From assembly GCF_003726095.1 (NCBI RefSeq), contig NZ_CP026031.1:2108001-2172000 (forward strand): a DNA stretch of 64,000 nt, read 5' to 3'. Every line of letters starts with the position of its first letter. Position 1 is the stretch's first letter. Origin of the DNA: Niallia circulans (GTDB lineage: Bacteria; Bacillota; Bacilli; Bacillales; Cytobacillaceae). Of this stretch, positions 1 to 7,300 are shown piece by piece. The position numbers and the translations under genes were made by a program. Below the pieces are notes generated by a model. That model worked only from the letters and a program-made list of their open reading frames with translations. It ran no database searches and was not told where the DNA came from.

Positions 1-61
1 TAATAATTACAAAAAAGACTCCTCCTTGTGGAAGAATCTTTAAATATATTTATTAATGCTA

Positions 62-169
62 TCATTTCAGAAAATTATATGCTTCAAAAATATAATTTTC
101 GTTACCTTTATCTTTCTTTTGCTTTTGTTTTTTTCTTTTCAATAAATCATTTATAAATGTTGCTTTCAT
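62..169 (-). CDS. Small basic protein, 35 aa, prophage edge
   Basis: A 35-residue ORF starts with ATG after a good SD (AGAGGTGAT, about 5 nt spacer). The product begins MKATFINDLLKRKKQKQKKD and is very lysine-rich in its middle third. It lies downstream of the truncated portal-like ORF, in the same direction. I do not recognise a family. It may be the preserved start of a longer phage gene whose remainder has been lost, or a genuine small protein. Confidence 0.35.
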   Translation of the reverse strand: MKATFINDLLKRKKQKQKKDKGNENYIFEAYNFLK

Positions 170-229
170 AAATATCACCTCTACTAGTTATATTACATAC
201 CTATTGGTTTGTTATCCCTCGTTTTCATT

Positions 230-571
230 TTAGCTATATTTTGCTCCAATTGTTATTTTACTATTTCCACATATCCCTTCCAGACATAATAAAAAGTCTA
301 TTCGGCTTCTTTTTCCTACAAGTGATTCAATCACTTTCTCTATGACTTTATCTTTCAAACTTTCTATGTCGCTGCTAATCGGTGAATATTCCTCAAATGT
401 AAGTGGGATATACCCGTTTAACTTTATTGTTTGATGTTCATGTGTTGCAAAAAAGTTAACATTACCCCCGCTAACTGGAATGTTTTTGATATCAGATAAT
501 TGTTTTACTGTTTTCACTATCCCCATTTTCTGCAACACACCCTTTACTTTGCTCATAAGTGATTTAAACAT
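230..571 (-). CDS. Portal-like N-terminus fused to unrelated sequence
   Basis: This 113-residue ORF sits directly after the terminase, where PBSX/SPP1-type phages encode the portal protein. Its first ~30 residues (MFKSLMSKVKGVLQKMGIVK) resemble the usual amphipathic start of such portals. The remainder does not continue as a portal and ends after 113 residues, whereas portals are over 400 residues long. I infer a deletion that joined a portal start to other DNA. The C-terminal half (EKVIESLVGKRSRIDFLL) is not recognised. It could also be an intact small gene of unknown role. Confidence 0.35.
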   Translation of the reverse strand: MFKSLMSKVKGVLQKMGIVKTVKQLSDIKNIPVSGGNVNFFATHEHQTIKLNGYIPLTFEEYSPISSDIESLKDKVIEKVIESLVGKRSRIDFLLCLEGICGNSKITIGAKYS

Positions 572-585
572 TTAATCACCGCCTA

Positions 586-1511
586 CTAAAATTTAAGTCC
601 TAACTTTTTCAAATTGTCGTTAACAAAGTACTGGAATCCATCGCAAGTATGGTCATCTACTTTAATAACTTTCGGATCATCTGTCTTTTTAGACTCAGCA
701 TCCCATTGATACTTTTTATGCTCTTCAATAAATATCTTGTTATTATCTGTGTCCAAATAAAAAAACCTACCCTGTGCGAGCAAGTCTTGAACATTATCAA
801 TCATATCGATTTTCTTTTTCTTAGCAACCCGATTTAACCGAAGGTGATAATCTTTGTATATTTGATTTCTTAATGCTCCTTCTGCGCTATCAATGGTCAT
901 TTTATCGATAGGACGATGATATTCTTTTCGAATCTTATCAAGCCATTCTTTATAATCCTTTGATAGTTCACTTGGTGCTTTCTTTTCCACTTTGTTATCT
1001 GGACTATAATACCAGGTATCTAACAAAATAACGTTTCTCCGCTTAGTAAAACCAAAAGCTAAGTGAGTTGTAGCAGATACTTGGTGCCCTGTATCGGATG
1101 CTGTACTAATCATTAAGATATCATCATTAGTTGGTAATTCGCTTAACTTTTTGAAATGGTTCATGTTGTATACCATTTATCATCACAGCCATAGAAATAA
1201 AAGGCTGTATTTGTTGCCTTATGCTTTATCATTAGTAGACTCTTACCAAAGTAAAATTCCTCTTCTACTTTTAGCATATAAATGGCCCATTTTATTTGTT
1301 CGTAAATAGAAGTTGATAAGTACTTACCGACTTTTCTTAAACATACAACATTGCCTAATGGATCATTAAGGAAATCCGTAACAAGCTTTAAGCTAATTAC
1401 AGACGATTTCATGGAAGAACGTCCGCCTTTAGCAATTATATGAGACTGTTCGGCTAACCATAAGGAGTAGAAGTTCTTATTGATGAGGTCGGTTATCTTA
1501 ATTAGATTCAT
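586..1511 (-). pseudogene. Phage terminase large subunit, internally deleted (PBSX/skin type)
   Basis: Two pieces in different frames make up this gene. The N-terminal piece (1161-1511, 116 aa) has the Walker-A-like segment AKGGRSSMKSS, in which Met replaces the usual Gly of GGRSSGKS. The C-terminal piece (586-1176, 196 aa) is the RNase-H-like nuclease domain, with acidic residues in TIDSAEGALRNQ and DDHTCDGFQYF. Intact PBSX-type large terminases are about 430 aa. Here roughly 120 residues, including Walker B, are missing and the frame shifts near 1165-1176. The protein would package DNA into proheads as part of a terminase motor, but this copy cannot be functional. It overlaps the small-subunit pseudogene by 14 bp, the native arrangement. 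Confidence 0.75.
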
Positions 1512-2174
1512 CTTCTAATACCTTCCTCATTTCATCCTCGTTGGTTATGATAACTGTTTTAGATGAATCTATAAAATCAATGTAGTTCACTTCTACCATG
1601 ATTGGATTGCCATCTTCATCTTCCAAAGGACCAAAGGCTCCCATCGCTTGACTTCTTTTTTACCGAATTTTGCAAAGTCTGTTGCATCTGCGAAAGCTAT
1701 ATCAATGTATTTTTGAAGTACATCTTTAGCACCTAGCTTCAACTCATTCATTTGTTCTTCTTTTATTCTATCAATTTCTCTTGCAATCTTAGGATTTCTT
1801 AGATGGCGGTGCCCTTCTACCATAGCAGTCGAATAAGCACAACCGTAAGCCTTTTGATAGGCCTTAGTAGCATTAAAGTATTTAAGATGATAAATGCAAA
1901 AAAGCCTTTGTTTGTCCGTTAGTTCGTCCGAGTTAATAAAGGTTCCTGTTTTTCACTATTCTGTTTTCTCTGCAGCTTTTGCTGTTTGTTATTCTTTTGT
2001 TGTACAACATTGTCTTTGTTATCCTGTCCCCATTTATCACGAGACTTCCAGACAGCCACTTTCTTCTCGTCTATATCGAGTTGATTTGCTATCTTCTCTA
2101 TTTGTTATTTCTCCGTTGCGTTCTTTCCATAAATTATACGCTTTATCTCTGTTTGGATCTCTTGCTCTCGCCAT
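1498..2174 (-). pseudogene. Phage terminase small subunit with three frameshifts
   Basis: Reading through frame changes reconstructs a small terminase. ATG at 2174 gives MARARDPNRDKAYNLWKERN. A shift near 2110 leads to an HTH segment, IANQLDIDEKKVAVWKSRDK. A second shift near 1925 gives the core DELTDKQRLFCIYHLKYFNA and then TKAYQKAYGCAYSTAMVEGH. A third near 1640 gives GPLEDEDGNPIMVEVNYIDF and the native stop, which overlaps the large-subunit start. Small terminases recognise the pac/cos site. Three independent frame breaks indicate decay rather than a sequencing slip. The surviving continuous ORF is 1593-1823. Confidence 0.75.
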
Positions 2175-2212
2175 TTACATCACCACCACTCCTTTCGTTA
2201 TATTGTTTTGAA

Positions 2213-2237
2213 CAAAAAAAGAGCCGCAGGGACTCTT
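2213..2237 (-). terminator. Intrinsic terminator
   Basis: On the minus strand AGAGTCC-CTG-CGGCTCT is followed by seven T residues. It lies just after the 89-aa membrane protein gene. Confidence 0.6.
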
Positions 2238-2252
2238 AAATAATTTTTTTAT

Positions 2253-2522
2253 TCATCTTGATTTGCTATTAACTTGTGAAATGGTTGAGAAAGAAATAAT
2301 TATACCAACGATCCCTAATACTATAGAGCATTTGAAAATCATATCATGTATACCGCTTGCAGCAAACACTGCATCTATTTGTTCATATGAAGCATTACTA
2401 AGCCACTGACCATAAATTTTGTATTTGTAATAATCTAATAGCTTTAATAATATTAATAAAAATCCAAAGCCAATCGAAAAAACAGTAGCACCTAACTTGA
2501 GTGTATTTCCTAAGTTAGTCAT
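2253..2522 (-). CDS. Small two-TM membrane protein, 89 aa
   Basis: ATG start preceded by GGGGGAGATAAAA. Two hydrophobic helices are visible: about residues 10-30 (LGATVFSIGFGFLLILLKLL) and 62-80 (IFKCSIVLGIVGIIISFS). The tail is short and polar. It lies between prophage genes and ends at its own terminator. I recognise no family. Candidates are a holin-like or superinfection-exclusion protein, but nothing in the sequence decides this. Confidence 0.5.
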   Translation of the reverse strand: MTNLGNTLKLGATVFSIGFGFLLILLKLLDYYKYKIYGQWLSNASYEQIDAVFAASGIHDMIFKCSIVLGIVGIIISFSTISQVNSKSR

Positions 2523-2587
2523 TTTTATCTCCCCCCTATAAGCATTCTAACTCCTATAATTCGACAAAAGGAGATATTTTCCTGCTA

Positions 2588-2821
2588 TTATCCAACCAAA
2601 CTTTGGACCCATGATAAATAATTTGTCGTAAAAGAATAATATAAAGCAGCCAACAATGCTACAGTCGCAAGAAAATTAGCTAATTGTTTTGGAAATCTTA
2701 ATGCTCTTAATAAAATAAAAACTACTATAAATGCTATTGCTCCAGTAATCATGACTATTCCAAATTGGATAGCCATTCCATTTACTGTATTCCCAACAGG
2801 ACTAAAATCTATTTTTTCCAT
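2588..2821 (-). CDS. Small hydrophobic membrane protein, 77 aa
   Basis: Strong SD (GGAGGTGTTTT) and ATG. There are two membrane segments, about residues 19-40 (FGIVMITGAIAFIVVFILLR) and 47-65 (LANFLATVALLAALYYSF), with a short positively charged linker (RALRFPKQ) between them. The size and topology resemble small phage or conjugative-element membrane proteins, but no family is recognised. It is followed 66 bp downstream by another two-TM protein in the same direction. Confidence 0.5.
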   Translation of the reverse strand: MEKIDFSPVGNTVNGMAIQFGIVMITGAIAFIVVFILLRALRFPKQLANFLATVALLAALYYSFTTNYLSWVQSLVG

Positions 2822-2911
2822 AAAACACCTCCAAATAATATATCGGGTAAATATGGAAAAATGGTAATACTATTTTACTTTACCGAAGATAATGCTCTCT
2901 AACGAAATAGA

Positions 2912-2935
2912 GGAAGCAGCTTATTAACCGCCTCC
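2912..2935 (-). terminator. Hairpin with GGTTAATA loop region
   Basis: On the minus strand GGAGGCGGTT and AGCTGCTTCC pair around an AATA loop. It lies 18 bp after the stop of the interrupted HTH gene. The GCGGTTAATA string is shared with the two larger hairpins at 3627 and 4464. There is only a weak T-tract. Confidence 0.5.
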
Positions 2936-2952
2936 CCATCCTGCCTTCCATT

Positions 2953-3405
2953 TTACACTGCCGATTTTTCACCATGCAAAAGTTTGGAAAAAGTCGTATT
3001 TGTGCCGATTTGCGCCTTTATATCAGCTCTTAATTTATCAACAGAATCTCTAGAAATCTCTAAATGTACCGCTATTTGCTTCCGAGTCATTCCGTTTAGC
3101 ATACAATCATAAACAATTTTCAATATTTCTTTGTCTAAGAATTCTCCAGCGCTTTCAATGGCGAATACTTTTCGTTGATATTCTCGCAATCGCATTATTT
3201 GTTTCTGTTCTCGAATATCCATGTCCCTCAATTCTGCTTAGCTTTTGCCAGAACTCCCATGAGGTAATGTTGCTTCAACACCATATTGAGCCACTCCCCA
3301 GGATCGCATAGGTACAGATTTCCCATAAATAATTCTTTGCAGCCTTTCAATTTCTCTTTTCATCATTCGGTAATCCCTAATTAATTCTGCGATATTTATC
3401 TCCAT
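2953..3405 (-). pseudogene. Phage HTH regulator interrupted by an in-frame stop
   Basis: ATG at 3405 opens a 55-residue segment (MEINIAELIRDYRMMKREIE ... VAQYGVEATLPHGSSGKS), then TAA at 3240-3238. The same frame continues without shift as AELRDMDIREQKQIMRLREY for another 92 or more residues, ending with a sigma-region-4-like HTH (MTRKQIAVHLEISRDSVDKL). Together they make a protein of about 150 residues of the type found near terminase genes in Bacillus prophages, probably a late-gene regulator. The clean in-frame stop suggests a nonsense mutation. The distal part could still be translated from TTG at 3231. Confidence 0.55.
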
Positions 3406-3604
3406 TCATGATACCCCTTTGTCTTAAAGCACCATTATGTCTTCTATATATAGGCTTTCTCATGCCCATTAGCTCTTCTAAGTCTCTGTGTGAAAGCTCT
3501 TCTTCCTTTTTTGCAACTGATTTTTTCTTAGGTGATTGAGTCTTAAGATGTTGTTTTTCCCATTCTTTAAGCTGTGTTTTTAATAGTGGATTCATCATTA
3601 TCAC
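3377..3604 (-). CDS. Hypothetical basic prophage protein, 75 aa
   Basis: Start in an ATGATGATG run after GAGGTGATA. The product is hydrophilic and basic, with a Lys-rich central stretch (SPKKKSVAKKEEE) and a conserved-looking tail (HRDLEELMGMRKPIYRRHNG). It overlaps the following HTH gene by 29 bp, which suggests translational coupling in the phage operon. No family is recognised. Confidence 0.5.
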   Translation of the reverse strand: MIMMNPLLKTQLKEWEKQHLKTQSPKKKSVAKKEEELSHRDLEELMGMRKPIYRRHNGALRQRGIMNGDKYRRIN

Positions 3605-3619
3605 CTCATTTGGATAAAT

Positions 3620-3667
3620 AAAAAAAGGACACCAAACGAAACGGTATTAACCGCTTGTTTAGCGTCC
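3620..3667 (-). terminator. Terminator hairpin, family with 4464-4507
   Basis: On the minus strand GGACGCTAAACAAGCGG pairs with CCGTTTCGTTTGGTGTCC around TTAATA, then a T7 tract. The inner part (AACAAGCGGTTAATACCGTTT) and the upstream AGTTCTACCAG are nearly identical to the hairpin after the 137-aa gene, while the outer stem differs with G-T wobble pairs kept. It lies 40 bp after the stop of the 218-aa membrane protein. Confidence 0.65.
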
Positions 3668-3706
3668 TCCAGTTTGCTGGTAGAACTCTTACTCTTTTTT
3701 TAACAA

Positions 3707-4363
3707 CTAAGTACTTGCTATTTCACTAGTACATTCTTTTACCAATTTTAGAAGCAACTTATCTTTACTCATCTCTTTACTAAAATAATTTATAGCAATC
3801 ATTAACATTATCCAAACTACCATAAAAATCACTAAATATATTACACCAGAAGATTTTAATGTTATCATGCCATTCATAAAACTAACTAAAGAAGAAGTTA
3901 TTATAGCTACTAAAGTAGTTTGAGTAACCGTATTTAAAGTTTTTAGTACTTGGCTTTCATTTCTTACTTCTAAATATAATTCTAAAGAACGAAGCTCTTT
4001 TTCACTTTTGTATTTCTCTTTAACTATTTCTTTAATATCATTATAATTGTTACTAATATTATGTCTATCAAACACTTTCTTCTTAGCTAAATCATGATAT
4101 AGATCTAACCATATAGCTTCTCCCATCCATTCTAGCATATTGTAGTTCTTCATTTTTCTTTGATCATATTTGCTTAATATATAATCGATGCCTTTTCCTA
4201 ATAGCTTAATTAATATAAACATGAGCAAATTAACTATTACTAAAATACCCAACATAATAAATATATATATCCCTTTAAAATCACCAGTATGTATACTCTC
4301 AACTAAGCCTAGAACAAAAATTACTATAAACAGTAGATTTACCATATAATAGTGTAACTTCAA
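3707..4363 (-). CDS. Four-TM membrane protein, 218 aa, unknown function
   Basis: TTG start at 4363 with SD AAAGGGGATAAA. Two N-terminal helices (about residues 5-25 and 32-55) are followed by a charged cytoplasmic region of about 90 residues (SKYDQRKMKN..., EIVKEKYKSEKELRSLELY). Two C-terminal helices follow (about 150-168 and 175-195), then a short tail. No catalytic motif is visible. The gene is AT-rich and stands between prophage genes with its own terminator, like the unrelated 137-aa gene upstream. Such isolated membrane genes in prophages often act in superinfection exclusion or phage defence, but that is only inference here. Confidence 0.5.
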   Translation of the reverse strand: MKLHYYMVNLLFIVIFVLGLVESIHTGDFKGIYIFIMLGILVIVNLLMFILIKLLGKGIDYILSKYDQRKMKNYNMLEWMGEAIWLDLYHDLAKKKVFDRHNISNNYNDIKEIVKEKYKSEKELRSLELYLEVRNESQVLKTLNTVTQTTLVAIITSSLVSFMNGMITLKSSGVIYLVIFMVVWIMLMIAINYFSKEMSKDKLLLKLVKECTSEIAST

Positions 4364-4463
4364 ATTTATCCCCTTTAAAGCACCAAAATAATTGCAATAA
4401 AATGAACCACTTTTCTTTATTATACCAAAAATAAACCTTTTAACCTATGTTAAATTACTTAAA

Positions 4464-4507
4464 GAGACCACTGAACAAACGGTATTAACCGCTTGTTCAG
4501 TGGTCTC
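4464..4507 (-). terminator. Long perfect hairpin, family with 3620-3667
   Basis: On the minus strand GAGACCACTGAACAA(G)CGG pairs with CCGTTTGTTCAGTGGTCTC around TTAATA, a stem of about 18 bp with one bulged G. It is followed by TTTAAG, a poor T-tract. It starts about 20 bp after the stop of the 137-aa membrane gene and carries the same upstream AGTTCTACCAG motif as the 3620 hairpin. Confidence 0.6.
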
Positions 4508-4526
4508 CTGATGACTGGTAGAACTA

Positions 4527-4940
4527 TTATTCAAATGTTTTTAGTACAGCTAAATATGCTATATTCCTTCTCGGTGTTAAAAACAACCAAAAAAAGGCCA
4601 ACACACTTAATACAAAATATGATGAACCCCATATTATGGCAAAATACGTAAGAATTGCTCCCATATTAATTGGCTGATACTCTTCTCTTAATTCGATAGA
4701 TTTAATTGCTAAATCAAAGTCTACTTTCCCAATAAACAATAAGTACGAAGAAAAAAAAGTGAGAAAAACACTAATTAGTGGAATTAATAAACCTATTAAA
4801 GTCATATTATATTCCTTACTATGTTCTAAATTTAATTCTAACTCATTTGCCATCATGAGTATTTCATCCTTTTGATGATGGGTTTCCATATACTCCTTGA
4901 ATTTAAGTTTCCCTTTATTATTATATATATTTATTTTCAA
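4527..4940 (-). CDS. Two-TM membrane protein, 137 aa, unknown function
   Basis: The longest frame starts at TTG 4940. An in-frame ATG at residue 18 (METHHQKDEILMM) has AAGGAG close in front, so the true N-terminus is uncertain. A charged N-terminal half is followed by two helices, about residues 47-69 (LIGLLIPLISVFLTFFSSYL) and 98-120 (FAIIWGSSYFVLSVLAFFWL), separated by an acidic loop. No family is recognised. It ends in a hairpin closely related to the one after the 218-aa membrane gene, which suggests the two cassettes share an origin or regulation. Confidence 0.5.
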   Translation of the reverse strand: MKINIYNNKGKLKFKEYMETHHQKDEILMMANELELNLEHSKEYNMTLIGLLIPLISVFLTFFSSYLLFIGKVDFDLAIKSIELREEYQPINMGAILTYFAIIWGSSYFVLSVLAFFWLFLTPRRNIAYLAVLKTFE

Positions 4941-5012
4941 TAATTTTTTTCAACCTTTTTCAAGTAATTTTTAGTATCCAGTTCATCATATCTTGTTCTT
5001 TTACTCTTATTA

Positions 5013-5213
5013 TTAAAATTCTTCTCCTTCATCAAACTTTACCCTTTTAACTTTACCTTGATGAGTAATGATTTTTGTCTCCCCATGTTCCGGTAGCCTA
5101 GTAAGCTTAGCTCCTCCATCACACACAACAATGGCAAAGATTCCTTTTTGTTCCATTATATCAACTTCTAGGCGCATTGTACTAGTATTTATCTCTAATT
5201 CTTTAAGTCTCAT
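5013..5213 (-). CDS. xtrA: XtrA/YqaO family phage protein
   Basis: 66 aa from ATG 5213 (SD GGGAAGTGA; a GTG nine bases upstream overlaps the SD). The C-terminal half (LPEHGETKIITHQGKVKRVK followed by FDEGEEF) is the hallmark of the XtrA/YqaO family, which PBSX and the skin element carry in the early-to-late transition region. The biochemical role of the family is unknown. It lies upstream of the terminase genes in the same direction, as in those prophages, and appears intact while its neighbours are broken. Confidence 0.75.
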   Translation of the reverse strand: MRLKELEINTSTMRLEVDIMEQKGIFAIVVCDGGAKLTRLPEHGETKIITHQGKVKRVKFDEGEEF

Positions 5214-5243
5214 GAGGATCACTTCCCTTACATTATTAATCTG

Positions 5244-5696
5244 TTAATCTAGAATACTGGGTAATCCATCATTTCTTTCATTCCACTCCCATAGGCTTAA
5301 CTGTCCTTTTTCTGAATAGGCTCTATTTGTATTACAGAAGATATCCTCCATCCATATCGCCCTTCACTAAAATCCCCAAATAGATATTCTTTCTCACTGA
5401 TTTATGCTTTTTCGGTTCTTGCAAAGTATCCATAATCACCTATAAACCTTTGACAATCTGCTAATTCACCAATAGCAATTATGAATCCAATAGGCAAATC
5501 ACTGATTAGTTTTATCCCATGTTTTATTAATGTTTTTTGTATTTCTTTTATGATGCCATGCTTCCTTATCTACACTCTTACCGGCATGTATTGCCAATTT
5601 TCCAAGATACTTAGTTTGCCAAGATCTCGTTTCGAATTCTTTTCCACCAAGAGCAATCAACGTTGCCCAAGGTTGCCTAATTGTTATAGCTTTTAT
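5244..5696 (-). pseudogene. ASCH-domain protein, degraded
   Basis: Joining frames gives an ASCH (PUA-like, RNA-binding) protein. It starts KAITIRQPWATLIALGGKEF ETRSW, then LGKLAIHAGKSVDKEAW, then DLPIGFIIAIGELADCQRF, and ends KGQLSLWEWNERNDGLP. The expected start codon is ATA (5696-5694) after a good SD (AGAGGGAAGGAAA), consistent with a single ATG-to-ATA change. A frame break follows after TWDKTNQ, a TAA interrupts the frame after ARTEKA, and an extra A in a homopolymer (near 5299) breaks it again. ASCH proteins of this type are common in Bacillus prophages. Confidence 0.65.
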
Positions 5697-5758
5697 TTTC
5701 CTTCCCTCTTTCTTTGTGTTAATTTATGAAACATTTTTATAAATTAATCGTATAAATA

Positions 5759-5941
5759 TTAATTATTACTTAAAAAGGCGATGCTTGTGATGTTTAAATC
5801 CGAATTAGCGAACCTAATTATCAAATAAGTATAGTATGTTGGTTTTACAACGTTTACTTCTCTTAATCCTAATGTATCGAAATGATAGCAATCTTGGATA
5901 ACTTTATTCGTATTAGGACCCTCGATAATGTTGACCTTCAT
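5759..5941 (-). CDS. Small prophage protein, 60 aa
   Basis: ATG start after GAGGCGATGACAAC. The beginning (MKVNIIEGPNTNKVIQDCY) looks like a short conserved phage protein start. The remainder (HFDTLGLREVNVVKPTYYTY ...) is not recognised and may have been replaced by a frame change. It is the outermost minus-strand ORF of the prophage zone. The 270 bp to the next gene contain nothing I can name. Confidence 0.35.
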   Translation of the reverse strand: MKVNIIEGPNTNKVIQDCYHFDTLGLREVNVVKPTYYTYLIIRFANSDLNITSIAFLSNN

Positions 5942-6213
5942 GTTGTCATCGCCTCATCAATCTATATAATGTAATGGCTTGTACTTAGTAGTCTAAAATT
6001 TGACTAATTAAAGCTTCTATAAAAAAAGTCATAGGCTTTATTTACTAACTATCAGGTAATCCCTATATAACTGCGCTTATTGAACAATTGATGCAGTTCC
6101 CCCAAGCGTTGAGCTGAATTTGTTCTTATATAATAAACAGGGCAGCTTAGCGCAAGCAGGAGAAATTTGGATTAATAAAGAATAAATATATTATTAAAGT
6201 GAATGGAGACAAT

Positions 6214-6753
6214 ATGATAAAAGAAAAAACACCATTTGTTATTACCATTTCTGCTGTATCTGGTGGTGGAAAAACAACAATAACAAAACTTCTAAATCAG
6301 AAATTACATAATTCTAAGGTACTGTTCTTTGATGAATATGATTTCAATGGTCCAGATGATATTATTAACTGGGTAGATAATGGCGGAGACGCTAATGATT
6401 GGGATGTAAGTCCTTTAATAAAGGACTTACAAGTTTTATTAACGGAATCGCTTGATTATATAATCTTAGACTTTCCATTTTCTTATAAACATGGTCAAGT
6501 AAGTAAATTCATTGATTTCTCCATATTTATTGATACTCCATTAGACATTGCTTTGGCAAGGAGAGTAACTAGAGATTTTTGCAATAGCTCAACGGAGGAT
6601 ATTTTATCTGATATGAAAAATTACACATCTAGAGGTAGGCGTGGTTATCTTAATATGCTTGAAACAATTAAACCTGATGCAGACTTTGTTGTTGATGGTA
6701 CATTACAAGCAGCAGAAGTAATAAATGTTATACTGGATAATATTAAAAATTAA
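6214..6753 (+). CDS. P-loop nucleoside/uridine kinase-like protein
   Basis: 179 aa from ATG 6214, which has GGAGAC 4-9 nt upstream; an in-frame GTG at 6199 lacks an SD. Walker A is SAVSGGGKTTITKLL at about residues 13-25. A short DEYDF follows the second strand, and a hydrophobic strand ends in LDFPF. A lid-like basic segment (ALARRVTRDF) lies near residue 115. The overall plan is that of the uridine-kinase/AAA_33 group of small P-loop kinases. The substrate is not evident. It is a single-gene transcription unit beside the decayed prophage and may have been acquired with it. Confidence 0.6.
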   Translation: MIKEKTPFVITISAVSGGGKTTITKLLNQKLHNSKVLFFDEYDFNGPDDIINWVDNGGDANDWDVSPLIKDLQVLLTESLDYIILDFPFSYKHGQVSKFIDFSIFIDTPLDIALARRVTRDFCNSSTEDILSDMKNYTSRGRRGYLNMLETIKPDADFVVDGTLQAAEVINVILDNIKN

Positions 6754-6933
6754 TCTTCTAATCTTATCAGTAAAATTATTGGCAACATTACATGTAAAGT
6801 AACCAGGTTCGTTGATTCAAGATGGATTAACGCTATTGGATATATATAAGTCTTTTGGGGAAGAATAGCGAATATAGTTAATGGTTATCTATATGAAATT
6901 TATAATACTTGTTATTTTATAAGAGGTGTTTAA
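6754..6933. other. Intergenic stretch without recognised gene
   Basis: AT-rich sequence between the kinase and the 26-codon ORF. I see no ORF with an SD, no strong hairpin and no RNA gene in it. Confidence 0.4.
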
Positions 6934-7014
6934 ATGAAAGACAACAAAGGGACAGCTATACTTATTCTCTCTGTTATAATTATCGTTGTAATTGTTTCGA
7001 GTTTTTTAAAGTAA
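6934..7014 (+). CDS. 26-aa single-TM peptide
   Basis: ATG preceded by AGAGGTGTTTAA, a good SD and spacing. The product is MKDNKGTAILILSVIIIVVI followed by VSSFLK: a charged N-terminus, one strongly hydrophobic helix of about 16 residues and a Lys end. Length and pattern resemble small membrane peptides (type I toxin-like or regulatory), but no family is identified. It stands alone between the kinase and AraC genes. Confidence 0.5.
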   Translation: MKDNKGTAILILSVIIIVVIVSSFLK

Positions 7015-7164
7015 TAGATTAAATAACAGAAGAACCATGCTGTCATAATTTCTATGCAAAGGAAATAAACTTAGTGGATGCTGCGAGCTTCTTTTTTATT
7101 GTCCTTTATTCCCTTCTATATAGCCGAATGGAAAGACTATTCTTCCTCTTCATCAACCATTTAA

Positions 7165-7193
7165 AAGAAAGACTGTCCGCCAAGTGGACAGTC
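7165..7193 (-). terminator. Intrinsic terminator
   Basis: On the minus strand GACTGTCCAC-TTG-GCGGACAGTC is followed by TTTCTTTT. It lies about 110 bp downstream of the AraC-type gene. Confidence 0.65.
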
Positions 7194-7300
7194 CTATTCC
7201 AAGTCCATTTACTTAAGCAAATCAAAACTCTATGCGGTGGATGCTAAAATTCGATGCATACAAATTAAGAAGTCCCATCCCCTAAACTTCGATTTAAAAA

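Noticed and set aside
1894..2239. Two plus-strand open frames (105 and 86 aa)
   Set aside because: They lie antisense to the frameshifted small terminase and have Leu/Phe-rich shadow composition; the minus strand gives recognisable protein.
3620..4507. Hairpins as a type III toxin-antitoxin RNA
   Set aside because: No tandem RNA repeats and no ToxN-like or Abi-like protein beside them; they follow the genes rather than precede them.
5481..5729. Plus-strand 82-aa open frame
   Set aside because: Shadow of the minus-strand ASCH pseudogene.
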